A DNA stretch of 64,000 bases, taken from positions 248,001-312,000 of the forward strand of contig JBBQPZ010000002.1 of the NCBI GenBank assembly GCA_038216655.1, in the 5' to 3' direction. Shown here piece by piece: positions 34,924 through 43,078 of the stretch. The DNA is from JAFDWR01 sp038216655 (GTDB lineage: Bacteria; Armatimonadota; Fimbriimonadia; Fimbriimonadales; Fimbriimonadaceae). Position 1 is the stretch's first letter. Every line of letters starts with the position of its first letter. The notes under the pieces were generated by a model that did not search any database, was not told the origin of the DNA, and saw only the letters and a program-made list of their open reading frames with translations. Both the position numbers and the translations under genes were made by a program.

Positions 34924-35055
34924 GGGAAAAGCGAATCGGGGCGAGCAGGCCCAAGCTTCTGTTTTGGCCCGCTCCCGATTTCTAGAAGTCCTTGCCGCCC
35001 ATGCCGGGTGGGGCCCCCGTCTCCGCCGCCTGCCTTCTTGCGCTCGGGCTTCTTT
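34924..35055 (-). pseudogene. groEL 3'-end remnant with terminator-like hairpin
   Basis: On the minus strand, KKPERKKAGGGDG (35055 to about 35015), then after a one-base shift in a G-run, APPGMGGKDF followed by TAG (34983-34985). This matches the Gly/Met-rich C-terminal tail of GroEL chaperonins. An imperfect GC hairpin follows (GGGAGCGGGCC with GGGCCTGCTCGCCCC) and then CTTTTCCCC. Only about 24 codons remain; nothing groEL-like precedes them. The fragment is short, so chance similarity is not excluded. Confidence 0.45.
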
Positions 35056-35350
35056 TATGCCTCGGCACGTTCTCTGCCGAGGTTTGATTGGCCTTCCCGT
35101 TCGGAAGTCTCGGTTCGGGTAGACCGGGTGACCACCAGAGCTGCCGAAAGGCGGTGCCATGAACTCATCTTCGAATCCCGAAGGCCTTCGCAGATTTCAA
35201 TAGGCGGATACCTCTGCCCCGCTGTAGCCAAGTGCAAAGGGGTAGAGGCTTGACTTCTCCTTGCCTTCGCCGCTACCGCTTTTGGCCCCTCCGATTCAAA
35301 GAGTTCAGAGGGGCAGAGGCATCACGGGTTGAATTTTGCAAATACCTCCA

Positions 35351-35520
35351 CGAATCACGAATCCCGTCCCCGACTTAGTTGACAAAACTGGATCCCAAAC
35401 ACAATATGATCGTGCACACAAACAAACCACTACCACTACCATTACCACTACCACTAAGAAGTTGCCGGATTGCAAACGTGGGTAAGCAGTGTGAGTGAGT
35501 GAAAACGGGAAATCCCGCCC
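35351..35520. repeat. R3 repeat, copy 2
   Basis: Begins CGAATCACGAATC and ends with the conserved 56-bp block (ATTGCAAACGTGGGTAAGCA ... GGGAAATCCCGCC). The internal microsatellite uses ACTACC/CACTAC units instead of ACTCCA. Confidence 0.65.
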
Positions 35521-35625
35521 GGCAAAGGCGTCGTCCAGGCGAGATTCGAGACGGTCAGTTGCCCTGATGGTCTGCTTTGTTCACACCAATGAGCATCCAG
35601 GTGTTGGCGGCGAGGATCGGTTGAG

Positions 35626-36180
35626 GTGGTCGTCGGGCACGGAGTGGATCAGGACGCGCGCACCGCATCCAGATACCTGGTGCCGACTCGCCGTGGTGGA
35701 CGATCTTGGCCTTGGGATTGCCAGCCCGGAGGGAGTTTGCGACCCGACCGCGGTGCCGCCGTCGCGCCGACCGTGCTGGTCCGGCCGCCGTCGGTTGCGA
35801 AGGCGGAACCCAAGTTGGTCTACGACAATAACAACCTAGGCGCAGTGCTGAGCGGCCCCACGCAGGTGCTTTGGCTAACCTTCGCCCGCGACGTCGTCAT
35901 CACTCAAATCCAGACCTATTACTGGAACGGCGGGCGCGGGACGCAAGGCGGATCGATCTCCCTGGTCGAGAAGTCTTCTGGGCGTGCAGTGGGTACATGG
36001 CGCGCCGTCGGTTCGCCGGGCATGAACGGTGTTCCCAATGCGTCATGGACGGCGGCTCCAAATCTGCTCATCCACAAGGGCGACTACGGCGTCCCGGTCT
36101 CCGTCCCGGAGTCCTGGTCCTATAACGCCGAGTCGGGCGACGCGGGCTTCATCCGTATCTGGGCGAGACCTGCTCCCTGA
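35626..36180 (+). pseudogene. C-terminal fragment of a secreted beta-rich protein
   Basis: From about 35745 the frame is protein-like: APTVLVRPPSVAKAEPKLVY, DNNNLGAVLSGPTQVLWLTF, a YYWNGGRGTQGGSISLVEKS block and SWSYNAESGDAGFIRIWARP to the stop. This matches the C-terminal Y-W-NNGRG / SPG-NGVPNASW / SWS-N--SG--G-F-RI pattern of a group of secreted proteins of unknown function. The upstream 120 nt are Arg-rich and not protein-like, and no signal peptide is found. I read it as the surviving 3' end of a decayed gene, next to repeat R3. Confidence 0.4.
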
Positions 36181-36301
36181 ACCGCCCGGGACTGGATTAG
36201 AACTTCTCTCCTTATTGATTCTTCCTTCAGGCGGTCAAATTCCGTGAAAAGTGGCCCTGCCTCAATTCCTGAAAGATGCTTGTGATTTCGCTTTACGGTG
36301 G

Positions 36302-37024
36302 TCATTCCAAGAGCGCAGCGTTGAGCGCCCCGACATCTCGAACCGTGATGACTTGATGCTCCGTTGTCACGATCTCGGCCTTCTGCCACTTGCTCATGAC
36401 GCGAATGCAGGTCTCGACAGTCGTGCCAGCCATCTCGGCTATGTCTTGCCTGGTGAGCGGAACGCTCAAACGAATTCCGCCTAGCTTGCCTGTCCGGCCA
36501 TAGGATTCGGAGAGGATCAGCAGCACGGCGGCGATGCGCTGCTCGATCTTGCCCGAGCTCATGCGCGCCATCATGTCGTGGGCCCGCCGCAGCCGGGGTG
36601 AGAGCGATCTCAGCATCTGATCGCGCAGATGGGCGTTTTCTCGATACGCTTCGAGGATCACCCGAGTCGGCACCTTCAGATACCAGCAGTGGGTGACGGC
36701 GATTGCAGACAAGGGCAGGATGCGGCCCTCCAGGGCAGCCAGCAAGCCGAAGCATTGGCCGGGGCCCAAGAGCTCGACGGCGACTTCCGCGCCTTGCGGA
36801 GTCGACCGGGTCATCTTGACGAAACCGGTCCCGACGACGGCAAAGAAATCGCTCTGAGCTCCCGCCAGCCAGATCGCTTCGCTCCGCTCTGCATACGCAA
36901 TAAAGGACTGTTGCGCCAGAGACTCGCGTTCCTTTTCGGTCAGCGCATTCATGACCGAGCATGCTTCGATGACGCTGAGTACCGAAGGGCGGTCCGGAGG
37001 AGTGGTCATTTCATCTCTGATCAT
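36302..37024 (-). CDS. Crp/Fnr-family transcription regulator of the nitrate island
   Basis: A 240-aa protein with an N-terminal cyclic-nucleotide-type beta-barrel (about 20-120), a dimerisation helix (about 125-165) and a C-terminal winged helix (LTRQDIAEMAGTTVETCIRV, residues 190-209). The N-terminal Cys cluster of true FNR is absent (only isolated Cys22, 91, 113, 206), so it is not an FNR-type 4Fe-4S sensor and is closer to DNR/NNR-type regulators. The recognition helix reads VETCIR (203-208): Glu204 and Arg208 match the TGA-contacting Glu and Arg of E. coli FNR, while the FNR Ser is Ile207. The start lies 7 nt after the nnrS stop, so the two form an operon preceded by its own operator. 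Six ATGAC-N4-GTCAT sites nearby are its likely targets. Confidence 0.85.
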   Translation of the reverse strand: MIRDEMTTPPDRPSVLSVIEACSVMNALTEKERESLAQQSFIAYAERSEAIWLAGAQSDFFAVVGTGFVKMTRSTPQGAEVAVELLGPGQCFGLLAALEGRILPLSAIAVTHCWYLKVPTRVILEAYRENAHLRDQMLRSLSPRLRRAHDMMARMSSGKIEQRIAAVLLILSESYGRTGKLGGIRLSVPLTRQDIAEMAGTTVETCIRVMSKWQKAEIVTTEHQVITVRDVGALNAALLE

Positions 37025-37031
37025 AGGGGAT

Positions 37032-38417
37032 TCAGCCTGCACTTTGGGTCGCTCCCTGGAAATTGACCTTACGACCGTACATCGTTCGTGCCATGGACAC
37101 TCCCCAGAGGAGCAGGCCGCATAGCTCGATGAACCCCGTGATGCCCATGAGGGGGAAGACGCGTGGGGTGTAGTCAGTGCCGATCTCGCAGGCCACCCGC
37201 ACGGCATTCCCCACGTTGAGGAGCAGGAAGGTCGGCCAGAGACGGGGCAAGCTAACGTCCTCAAGATCGTTCATCCGAGCGATGACGTGCGACCCGATCC
37301 CGATAATCATCTGCGAGATAAAGCCGACGGTAAGGGCGTGTCTGATGGCTCCGGTGTAGGCGTGGGAGAATGGTTGGCCGATGGCGCGCAGATGAAGCGG
37401 TTCGACGATGAACAGGATGCCTGCAACCAAGAGCCAGCCGTAGGCGGCACGGAGGAACTTGTGGCTCCGAAGTGCCTCTCTGAGGACCCCGAACAGGCGT
37501 GTAGCAAAGAGGAGGTACCCAGCCCCGGCGGCGAGGAAGACGCCGCCCATGAAGTACGGAACTTGTGAGGTTCCTTCCATGCCGTGACGGAACGCCCACA
37601 CCCAGCCGATCATCCGCATGAGAAGGCCAACCATCCAGCAGGTGAAGCCGACAATGCCCAGCATCTTGTCCGCAGGTTTCGCTCCGAAGCAGGAGGAGAA
37701 CTTCGTGAGGGACACCCCGAAAATCATCATGGCGACGAAGCCGAGGAACTGAGCCTCGCGTAGGGGCGAGAACCACTCGGCGACGAATTGGATGGACTGC
37801 ATCCGGTCCGCTTGGTGCGCACCAATGAAGACGAAGGGCTCGGCGACCGAAATCGCGAAGAGCCAGAACAGACTCGCGAAGACAAACAGCGACGGCCAGG
37901 TGAGCGGCTCTCGAGGGTTAGGGCGATGCCGAGTGTAGCTGGTATTGAAGAGGAACAGGACGACCGCGATCAGTTGGAGCAGGCAAGCCACGACGCCTAG
38001 CGGCACGCCAAGCGGTGCCCCGTCGGCCGCCATCGGTTCGGCGAAGAATCGTAGCGTGATACCGGAGGCCATAAAGCCGAGGGATCCCCAGGCCAGCCGA
38101 TGAAAAGCCTTCGCTTTTGCCACGCTCGGAGCATGCTGCTGAAGGGCGAATCCGATCACGAAGAACCCGACCCAGCCGAAGAGCTGAGAGTTGGCGTGGG
38201 CGAGGATCGTTGGAGTCCACGCGGAAGCGGTGTACGACTTCGTGCCGGAGATGCCAAAGAGGGCGATCGCGCCGAGCAGGCAACCCACCGTCAGAACGGT
38301 CACGATTCCGGCGGTGAAGAACGGTCGGTAGATCTCAACAGTTGCCCGATCCGACGCCGATTTCGGGGCGACGCGAGCCGGGAGGACACGAAGCGGAAGC
38401 AAGTTGGAGCGTGCCAT
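37032..38417 (-). CDS. nnrS: NnrS-family haem-copper membrane protein
   Basis: A 461-aa protein with about 12 membrane helices. Conserved features of the NnrS family include YRPFFTAGIVTVLTVGCLLG, HANSQLFGWVGFFVIGFALQ, REAQFLGFVAMMIFGVSLTK and HALTVGFISQMIIGIGSHVI. NnrS proteins protect against nitric oxide and nitrosative stress during denitrification. ATG 38417 is chosen because a CATCCT -10 box ends 7 nt upstream and an operator is centred 30.5 bp before it; the long open frame upstream is not protein-like. It is co-transcribed with the Crp/Fnr regulator. Confidence 0.88.
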   Translation of the reverse strand: MARSNLLPLRVLPARVAPKSASDRATVEIYRPFFTAGIVTVLTVGCLLGAIALFGISGTKSYTASAWTPTILAHANSQLFGWVGFFVIGFALQQHAPSVAKAKAFHRLAWGSLGFMASGITLRFFAEPMAADGAPLGVPLGVVACLLQLIAVVLFLFNTSYTRHRPNPREPLTWPSLFVFASLFWLFAISVAEPFVFIGAHQADRMQSIQFVAEWFSPLREAQFLGFVAMMIFGVSLTKFSSCFGAKPADKMLGIVGFTCWMVGLLMRMIGWVWAFRHGMEGTSQVPYFMGGVFLAAGAGYLLFATRLFGVLREALRSHKFLRAAYGWLLVAGILFIVEPLHLRAIGQPFSHAYTGAIRHALTVGFISQMIIGIGSHVIARMNDLEDVSLPRLWPTFLLLNVGNAVRVACEIGTDYTPRVFPLMGITGFIELCGLLLWGVSMARTMYGRKVNFQGATQSAG

Positions 38418-38453
38418 CGAGTAAAGGATGGGGTCACGCGCCGTAGTTGGGCC

Positions 38454-38467
38454 ATGACGAGGGTCAT
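38454..38467. promoter_or_regulatory. Crp/Fnr-type operator 1 (nnrS promoter)
   Basis: ATGACGAGGGTCAT, a perfect ATGAC-N4-GTCAT palindrome. Its centre is 30.5 bp upstream of a minus-strand CATCCT (38425-38430), which is 7 nt before ATG 38417. Confidence 0.7.
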
Positions 38468-38494
38468 ATTCGGCCGCGCATCGGCCGCGAAACC

Positions 38495-38510
38495 TATGAC
38501 GCGCATCATA
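38495..38510. promoter_or_regulatory. Crp/Fnr-type operator 2 (molybdoenzyme alpha promoter)
   Basis: TATGACGCGCATCATA, one mismatch from the perfect palindrome. Its centre is 29.5 bp upstream of GACAAT (38532-38537, plus strand), the same distance as at operator 3. Confidence 0.7.
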
Positions 38511-38578
38511 GCGCCCAGCCTGATTCTCATCGACAATCAACCACGAAGGGCAGAGTCTGCCCGAAGGAGAACTCGACC

Positions 38579-41014
38579 TTGGCCACCCGACATTCCGTCC
38601 CCGGCAGAAACGGCTCCATCGCCGCCCCCGGCGAAACACGCGTCGTTCGTACCACCGACAGTCCCAACTGCACCGGGGCATGCGGATGGCTCGCCACGGT
38701 CGTGGACGACGTCATCGTCGATCTCAAGCCAGCGGCCGACTATCCTTGCGCGGAGTACAACCCGCGGGGCTGCCTGCGCGGCATGTCGATGACCCACATG
38801 ATCTACGGGCCCGACCGCGTAAAAAAGCCGCTCATCCGCGTCGGCGAACGCGGCGAAGGGAAGTGGCGCGAAGCGACCTGGGATGAGGCGCTCGATTACA
38901 TCGCCGCGAAGATGATCCACATCAAGGAGAACTTCGGGCCGGAGAGCATGCTGCTCTTCAACCAAGTCGTCGGCACGGGCTACGTCCAGAAGGGGGCTCA
39001 GGTACGAATGGCGGCGTTGCTCGGCATGAGCTTCGCCACCGCGTATGACTTCAACGGCGACATCTCGATGGGGTTCACCCACACGATGGGGATTGACTGC
39101 GTCGAGTGCGAGACCAAGAGTTGGGGACACGCTAAGACGGCAATCCTATGGTCAAGCAACATCTTTCAGACCCGCATTCCCGATGCCCAATTCCTTACCC
39201 GCGTCGCCAAGCAGCGCAACAACTGCAAGATCATCGTCATCGACCCGCGCTGCAGCCAGACGGCGAAGGGTGCCGACCTCTGGGTTCCCATTCATCCCGG
39301 CACTGACGGGCTGCTTGCCCTCTCGATGTGTTACGTCGTGCTTGAGAACAATTGGGTTGACTGGGAATTCCTGCGGACCTACACCGATTGCGCAACCCTG
39401 ATCCGAGAGGACAACGGCCAGCGCCTCCGCGCAAGCGACATGGGGATGGGGAGCGATATGGAGTTCCTCGTCTGGGACGAGGCCACCGACGCTCTGGCCA
39501 AGCTGCCCACGGAATCCCTCACCCTTCCCGTCGAGCTAAAGCCTGCCTTCCGCGGGACACGCACCGTCTTGATCGGCGGCCAGTCGGTCAAGGTCACGCC
39601 GGTCCTTCAGACCCTTGAGGACACGATCATGCGGGACGAGTACAAGCCAGAGAACGTCGCCGCGCTTACGGATATCCCTGCTGAGACCATCCGTGAGATC
39701 GCCAAGGAGTACGCGCTCAACCGCCCGAGTTCGATCATCATCGGGATGGGCGTCAATCACCGGCTGCATGGCGATCTCGCCATCCGCTCGATCCTGTTAC
39801 TCTCCGCTCTGGTTGGCGCTCATGGCAAGCCGGGCGAGTCGGTGTCGATCTACTCTGGGCAACACCACTTCCGGCTCGACACGAGCAAGTGGTGGTTCCC
39901 CGATGGCAAGCGACCGAACGGTGTGCCGATGCACTACTTCGTGCTCGGAAAGCCCACCGAAACGATCAACCCAAAGATCAAGTTCCCCAAGAACGGGTTC
40001 AAAGCCCTTTTTGTCAGCCACGGCAACCCGCTCGTCACCGAGTTCTCGGAGCCACTCAAGAAGGCGATCGATGACCTCGAGCTGTTCGTCACGATCGACT
40101 TCTCAATGACTCCGACCTGCGACTACAGCGACGTCGTTCTCCCGGCACCGACGTTCTGGGAGAAACAAGAACTGGTCGGTACCTCGTGCCATCCCTATCT
40201 CCAGATCCAGCAGGAAGTGGTGCGCCCACAGTACGACAGCCGAACCGAACTCTGGATGGCGCAAGAGATCGTGCGCCGGGTGGACCCCACCGCCTACAAG
40301 CAGATGCAATTCGAGGAGCCGGAGATCATCGACATGATGCTCGAGACCGGAGGCAAAGAGGTCGCCGGAATCACTTACGCGCAGCTTAAGGAAGGGCCGG
40401 TAAGGCTAAACGTCCATGATCCCGAGGTGGGCTGCGACGAGCAGTTCCTTGAGCACAAACCGTTCCCACCGCGCGCCTACCCCTTCCCCGAGGGAGCCCA
40501 GCGTGAGTTCCTGAAGACCGGACGCATGGAGTTCTACAAGGAGGAGGATGTCTTCCGCCGCCTTGGCGAAGAAGTGCCCGTCTTTAAAGCGGCGTTCTCC
40601 CACTTACCGGAAGACGCGCAGAGGCTGCCCCTTGCGATCGTTACCCCGCATAGCAAGTGGCGGGTCCACTCCACCCACTCCAACAACCCGGTTCTCCTCA
40701 ACCTAAACCGTGGCGCGGTGGTCGAGATCAACCCCATCGACGCGATGAAGCGCGGGATCAAAGATGGCGATCCCGTCGAGATATTCAACGGTAATGGCTC
40801 CTACAAACTATGGGCACTCCTCACCGAGACGATCAAGCCTGGCGTTTTGTGCGTGGACCACGGATGGTGGGACCGCTACCTCGGTGGCGGCAAGTACCAC
40901 TCTGTCCACACCCACCAAAAGGTGAAGGCGACCCACGAGAACTACTACCTGCCCGCGGTCTACGCACCGGGCCAACATTGGAAAGACACGCGAGTTGACG
41001 TGAGAAAGGCTTAG
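38579..41014 (+). CDS. type II DMSO-reductase-family molybdoenzyme, catalytic subunit
   Basis: An 811-aa bis-MGD molybdoenzyme. TTG 38579 is preferred over the first ATG (38447) because GAAGGAGA lies 8 nt upstream and the predicted promoter (GACAAT, 38532) lies between. The N terminus has CTGACGW (Cys31, Cys35) and NPRGCLRG (Cys65), matching the FS0 site of type II enzymes (NarG, SerA, DdhA, PcrA), but the first ligand position holds Asp instead of His/Cys. The predicted Mo ligand is Asp161 (FNGDISMGFTHTMGIDCVE). IFQTRIPDAQFLTRVAKQ and GADLWVPIHPGTDGLLALSM are class motifs. No Tat signal is present, so it is predicted cytoplasmic. The substrate is probably nitrate from context, but chlorate-, selenate- or other oxyanion-type activity cannot be excluded. 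Confidence 0.82.
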   Translation: MATRHSVPGRNGSIAAPGETRVVRTTDSPNCTGACGWLATVVDDVIVDLKPAADYPCAEYNPRGCLRGMSMTHMIYGPDRVKKPLIRVGERGEGKWREATWDEALDYIAAKMIHIKENFGPESMLLFNQVVGTGYVQKGAQVRMAALLGMSFATAYDFNGDISMGFTHTMGIDCVECETKSWGHAKTAILWSSNIFQTRIPDAQFLTRVAKQRNNCKIIVIDPRCSQTAKGADLWVPIHPGTDGLLALSMCYVVLENNWVDWEFLRTYTDCATLIREDNGQRLRASDMGMGSDMEFLVWDEATDALAKLPTESLTLPVELKPAFRGTRTVLIGGQSVKVTPVLQTLEDTIMRDEYKPENVAALTDIPAETIREIAKEYALNRPSSIIIGMGVNHRLHGDLAIRSILLLSALVGAHGKPGESVSIYSGQHHFRLDTSKWWFPDGKRPNGVPMHYFVLGKPTETINPKIKFPKNGFKALFVSHGNPLVTEFSEPLKKAIDDLELFVTIDFSMTPTCDYSDVVLPAPTFWEKQELVGTSCHPYLQIQQEVVRPQYDSRTELWMAQEIVRRVDPTAYKQMQFEEPEIIDMMLETGGKEVAGITYAQLKEGPVRLNVHDPEVGCDEQFLEHKPFPPRAYPFPEGAQREFLKTGRMEFYKEEDVFRRLGEEVPVFKAAFSHLPEDAQRLPLAIVTPHSKWRVHSTHSNNPVLLNLNRGAVVEINPIDAMKRGIKDGDPVEIFNGNGSYKLWALLTETIKPGVLCVDHGWWDRYLGGGKYHSVHTHQKVKATHENYYLPAVYAPGQHWKDTRVDVRKA

Positions 41015-41203
41015 TCGCGGGACGGTTATGACTGGCCAGTGGCCCTGATCACCTGGTAGCTCTGCGCCCTCTGGTTCAAAATCTCGGGTGCCAGCACGCG
41101 GCGCTTGGAGAGAGGCTATGTGTCTTTCGGTAATTCCGCTCGCGACCTTCCGTGGTGGACAGCAGTGTCGGTAATGAATCCATCGCACGGGAAGGAGGCG
41201 GCC

Positions 41204-41219
41204 TATGACCGCCGTCATA
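41204..41219. promoter_or_regulatory. Crp/Fnr-type operator 3 (Fe-S subunit operon promoter)
   Basis: TATGACCGCCGTCATA, perfect (18 bp with the flanking C and G). GACAAT (41241-41246) follows with its first base 29.5 bp from the centre, giving a class II (-41.5) geometry and a predicted start near 41253. Confidence 0.75.
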
Positions 41220-41256
41220 GCAAGGCGAGCAAGGGTCATCGACAATCAGACTAGCT

Positions 41257-41949
41257 ATGGCCAGACTCTCGATGCTTATCGACCTCACGCGCTGCATCGG
41301 TTGCGATGCGTGTACGGTCGCGTGCAAACAGGAGAACGGGACGCCGATGGACGTCTTCTTCGCCCGAGTGCTCAACGTCGAGGCCGGCGTGTATCCGAAC
41401 GTGAAGCGGGTGTACATCCCTGTGCTGTGCAACCACTGCGAGAACCCGCCGTGTCTGAAGGCGTGCCCGAACAAGGCGATCGTCAAGCGTCAGGACGGCA
41501 TCGTGTTGGTCGACCAGGATCGTTGTCGCGGAACCGGGGCATGCGTTTCGGCCTGCCCTTACGGCAACATCATCCTCCCTCTGGCTGACCGTTGGTACCT
41601 TAACGAGGACGAGCCCTATGAGCGGGACCACGTAAAACCACGACTTAAGCCTGGGGTGGCGCGTAAGTGCACCTACTGCGCCCAGAGAGTCGACGAGGGT
41701 CTCGACCCAGCTTGCGTGGTCGCGTGCCCAACCACGGCCCGCATTTTTGGCGACCTTGACGATCCGGACAGCAAGATTCGTACCTACATGGCCGAGCAGA
41801 AGGTCGAAACTGGGCGTGAGTCGTTCAGCCTCCTGCCCCAAGCGGGCACCAAGCCGAGCGGACGCTACCTCGGGACCATGGCGTCCCAAAGCGTTTCCAC
41901 CCTCGGCCAACCCGCCGAGCCGACGTTCGAAGAGGAGGTCTCACGATGA
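41257..41949 (+). CDS. four-cluster Fe-S electron-transfer subunit (DmsB/NarH-like)
   Basis: A 230-aa ferredoxin-like beta subunit. Cys groups in order: CIGCDACTVACKQENG, CNHCENPPCLKACPNKAI, CRGTGACVSACPYGNI and CTYCAQRVDEGLDPACVVACP. The third group has Thr where the second Cys of a 4Fe-4S motif should be (CxxTxxC). NarH-type subunits have Trp at that place and carry a 3Fe-4S cluster, so a 3Fe-4S cluster is inferred here too. It passes electrons between the membrane subunit and the molybdoenzyme. The gene has its own operator/promoter, 240 bp after the alpha gene, and overlaps the next gene by 4 nt. Confidence 0.88.
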   Translation: MARLSMLIDLTRCIGCDACTVACKQENGTPMDVFFARVLNVEAGVYPNVKRVYIPVLCNHCENPPCLKACPNKAIVKRQDGIVLVDQDRCRGTGACVSACPYGNIILPLADRWYLNEDEPYERDHVKPRLKPGVARKCTYCAQRVDEGLDPACVVACPTTARIFGDLDDPDSKIRTYMAEQKVETGRESFSLLPQAGTKPSGRYLGTMASQSVSTLGQPAEPTFEEEVSR

Positions 41950-43067
41950 GGCACGCCGCGGTGATTCTGGCCCTTGTCCTGCTGGTCGTCGCATCGGCGT
42001 TCGGACAGCCGAAGAAGGACCTCTTCGGAACAAGCCAGTGCATGGGCTGCCATGGTGCCAACGCGATGGGCGGGCTGGGCCCTCCGATTGCCAAGACCAA
42101 GGTGCCCCTGGCTGAGTTCCTCCTCACGGTGCGGAAGGGCAAAGGGATGATGCCCGCGACGCCCGAGACTCAGCTCTCCGACGCCGACCTCGACACGGTC
42201 TACACGGAACTGCAGGCGAAAGAGTGGAACCCCGACGAGATTCCCATCTCCTACAAGGTCGGCGCGCTCCTCACGACTCAGGGCGTCACCAAGATCTTCC
42301 TCGCAGTGTTCCTCTTCAGCGCGATTTTTGCAATCCGCAGTCTGATCTACTGGATCCGACTCGCGAGTCTGAAGCAGATGATGCCCGCTTTGCGCCGCTT
42401 CGGCATAGGCAAGGCGCTGGTCGTCGCGCTGAAATCCGTCATTGTCGACGGGTTCCTTGTCGCCTCGCTCTGGCGGAAGAGCAAGAGCCGATGGCTGATG
42501 CACGGGCTGATGCTGTACGGCTTTTGCGGGCTCGCGCTTGCCGACGTTCTCATTCAAATTGCGAACCCCGCCCGCGCTCACCTCGCATTCAGCGATCCGC
42601 TCAAGATCCTTCCCGTCGCGGCCGGCCTGATGGTGCTCGTCGGCGTGGTGTACGTGATGCGTCGATACAAGACGGACGAGTACATCGACAATGGGCTCAC
42701 GCTGGGTCGCGACTACCTTTTCGTGACGTTGCTGTTCCATACGGTGCTGAGTGGGGTTTTCACGCTTCTGATCAACCGCACCGCCGCTCACGGCTGGGTG
42801 ATGCCGATCTACTTATATCACCTGTGCTCGATTTCGGCGCTGATCGTCTCGGCTCCGTTCACGCGCTTCCAGCACGTATGGGTCGTTCCGACGATGGTCG
42901 CCCTGACCCGGGTGACCGAGGCGGTCACCGCATCGGGCGTGGACATCGGGTTTGTACGCGAGCCTTCGCCGAGCCGACATCACAAGTCCCTCCGCATCGC
43001 CGAGGACGTCATAGGTCGCGTCGCGCCGGAACTCGCCAAGAGCGTGAAGCTTCGCTACTACCCCTAG
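41946..43067 (+). CDS. fusion of monohaem cytochrome c and NarI-like membrane cytochrome b
   Basis: A 373-aa protein. A signal peptide (1 to about 20) is followed by a small class I cytochrome c domain with CMGCH (Cys32, Cys35, His36) and a Met-containing KGMMPATP segment (distal ligand candidate). Then come about five membrane helices resembling the NarI/HdrE-type cytochrome b: FLAVFLFSAIFAIRSLIYWI, MHGLMLYGFCGLALADVLIQ, LFVTLLFHTVLSGVFTLLIN and HLCSISALIVSAPFTRFQHV, with His residues placed to bind haem b. The fusion suggests quinol-linked electron exchange with a periplasmic c-type haem. ATG 41946 overlaps the Fe-S gene stop. Confidence 0.8.
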   Translation: MRHAAVILALVLLVVASAFGQPKKDLFGTSQCMGCHGANAMGGLGPPIAKTKVPLAEFLLTVRKGKGMMPATPETQLSDADLDTVYTELQAKEWNPDEIPISYKVGALLTTQGVTKIFLAVFLFSAIFAIRSLIYWIRLASLKQMMPALRRFGIGKALVVALKSVIVDGFLVASLWRKSKSRWLMHGLMLYGFCGLALADVLIQIANPARAHLAFSDPLKILPVAAGLMVLVGVVYVMRRYKTDEYIDNGLTLGRDYLFVTLLFHTVLSGVFTLLINRTAAHGWVMPIYLYHLCSISALIVSAPFTRFQHVWVVPTMVALTRVTEAVTASGVDIGFVREPSPSRHHKSLRIAEDVIGRVAPELAKSVKLRYYP

Positions 43068-43078
43068 GAACAACGAAC

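Larger units (their letters stand above)
34689..35625. other. 940-bp intergenic graveyard
   Basis: No intact gene. It contains a run of gtcattc-type units (34799-34886), a groEL 3'-end remnant with its terminator (34924-35055), a perfect 8-bp-stem hairpin (35060-35082), repeat R3 copy 2 (35351-35520) and a trimer/hexamer microsatellite (CACTAC units, about 35430-35457). The open frames here have no family features. Confidence 0.5.

Noticed and set aside
34763..35253. Several 60-120-aa frames in the intergenic zone
   Set aside because: Low-complexity or Arg-rich translations over repeats and the groEL remnant.
35430..35457. Short tandem repeats that could suggest a CRISPR array
   Set aside because: Units are only 3-6 nt without spacers; it is a microsatellite inside repeat R3. 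No cas genes are present.
36302..37024. Calling the regulator FNR
   Set aside because: The N-terminal cysteine cluster required for FNR is missing and the operators are not TTGAT-N4-ATCAA.
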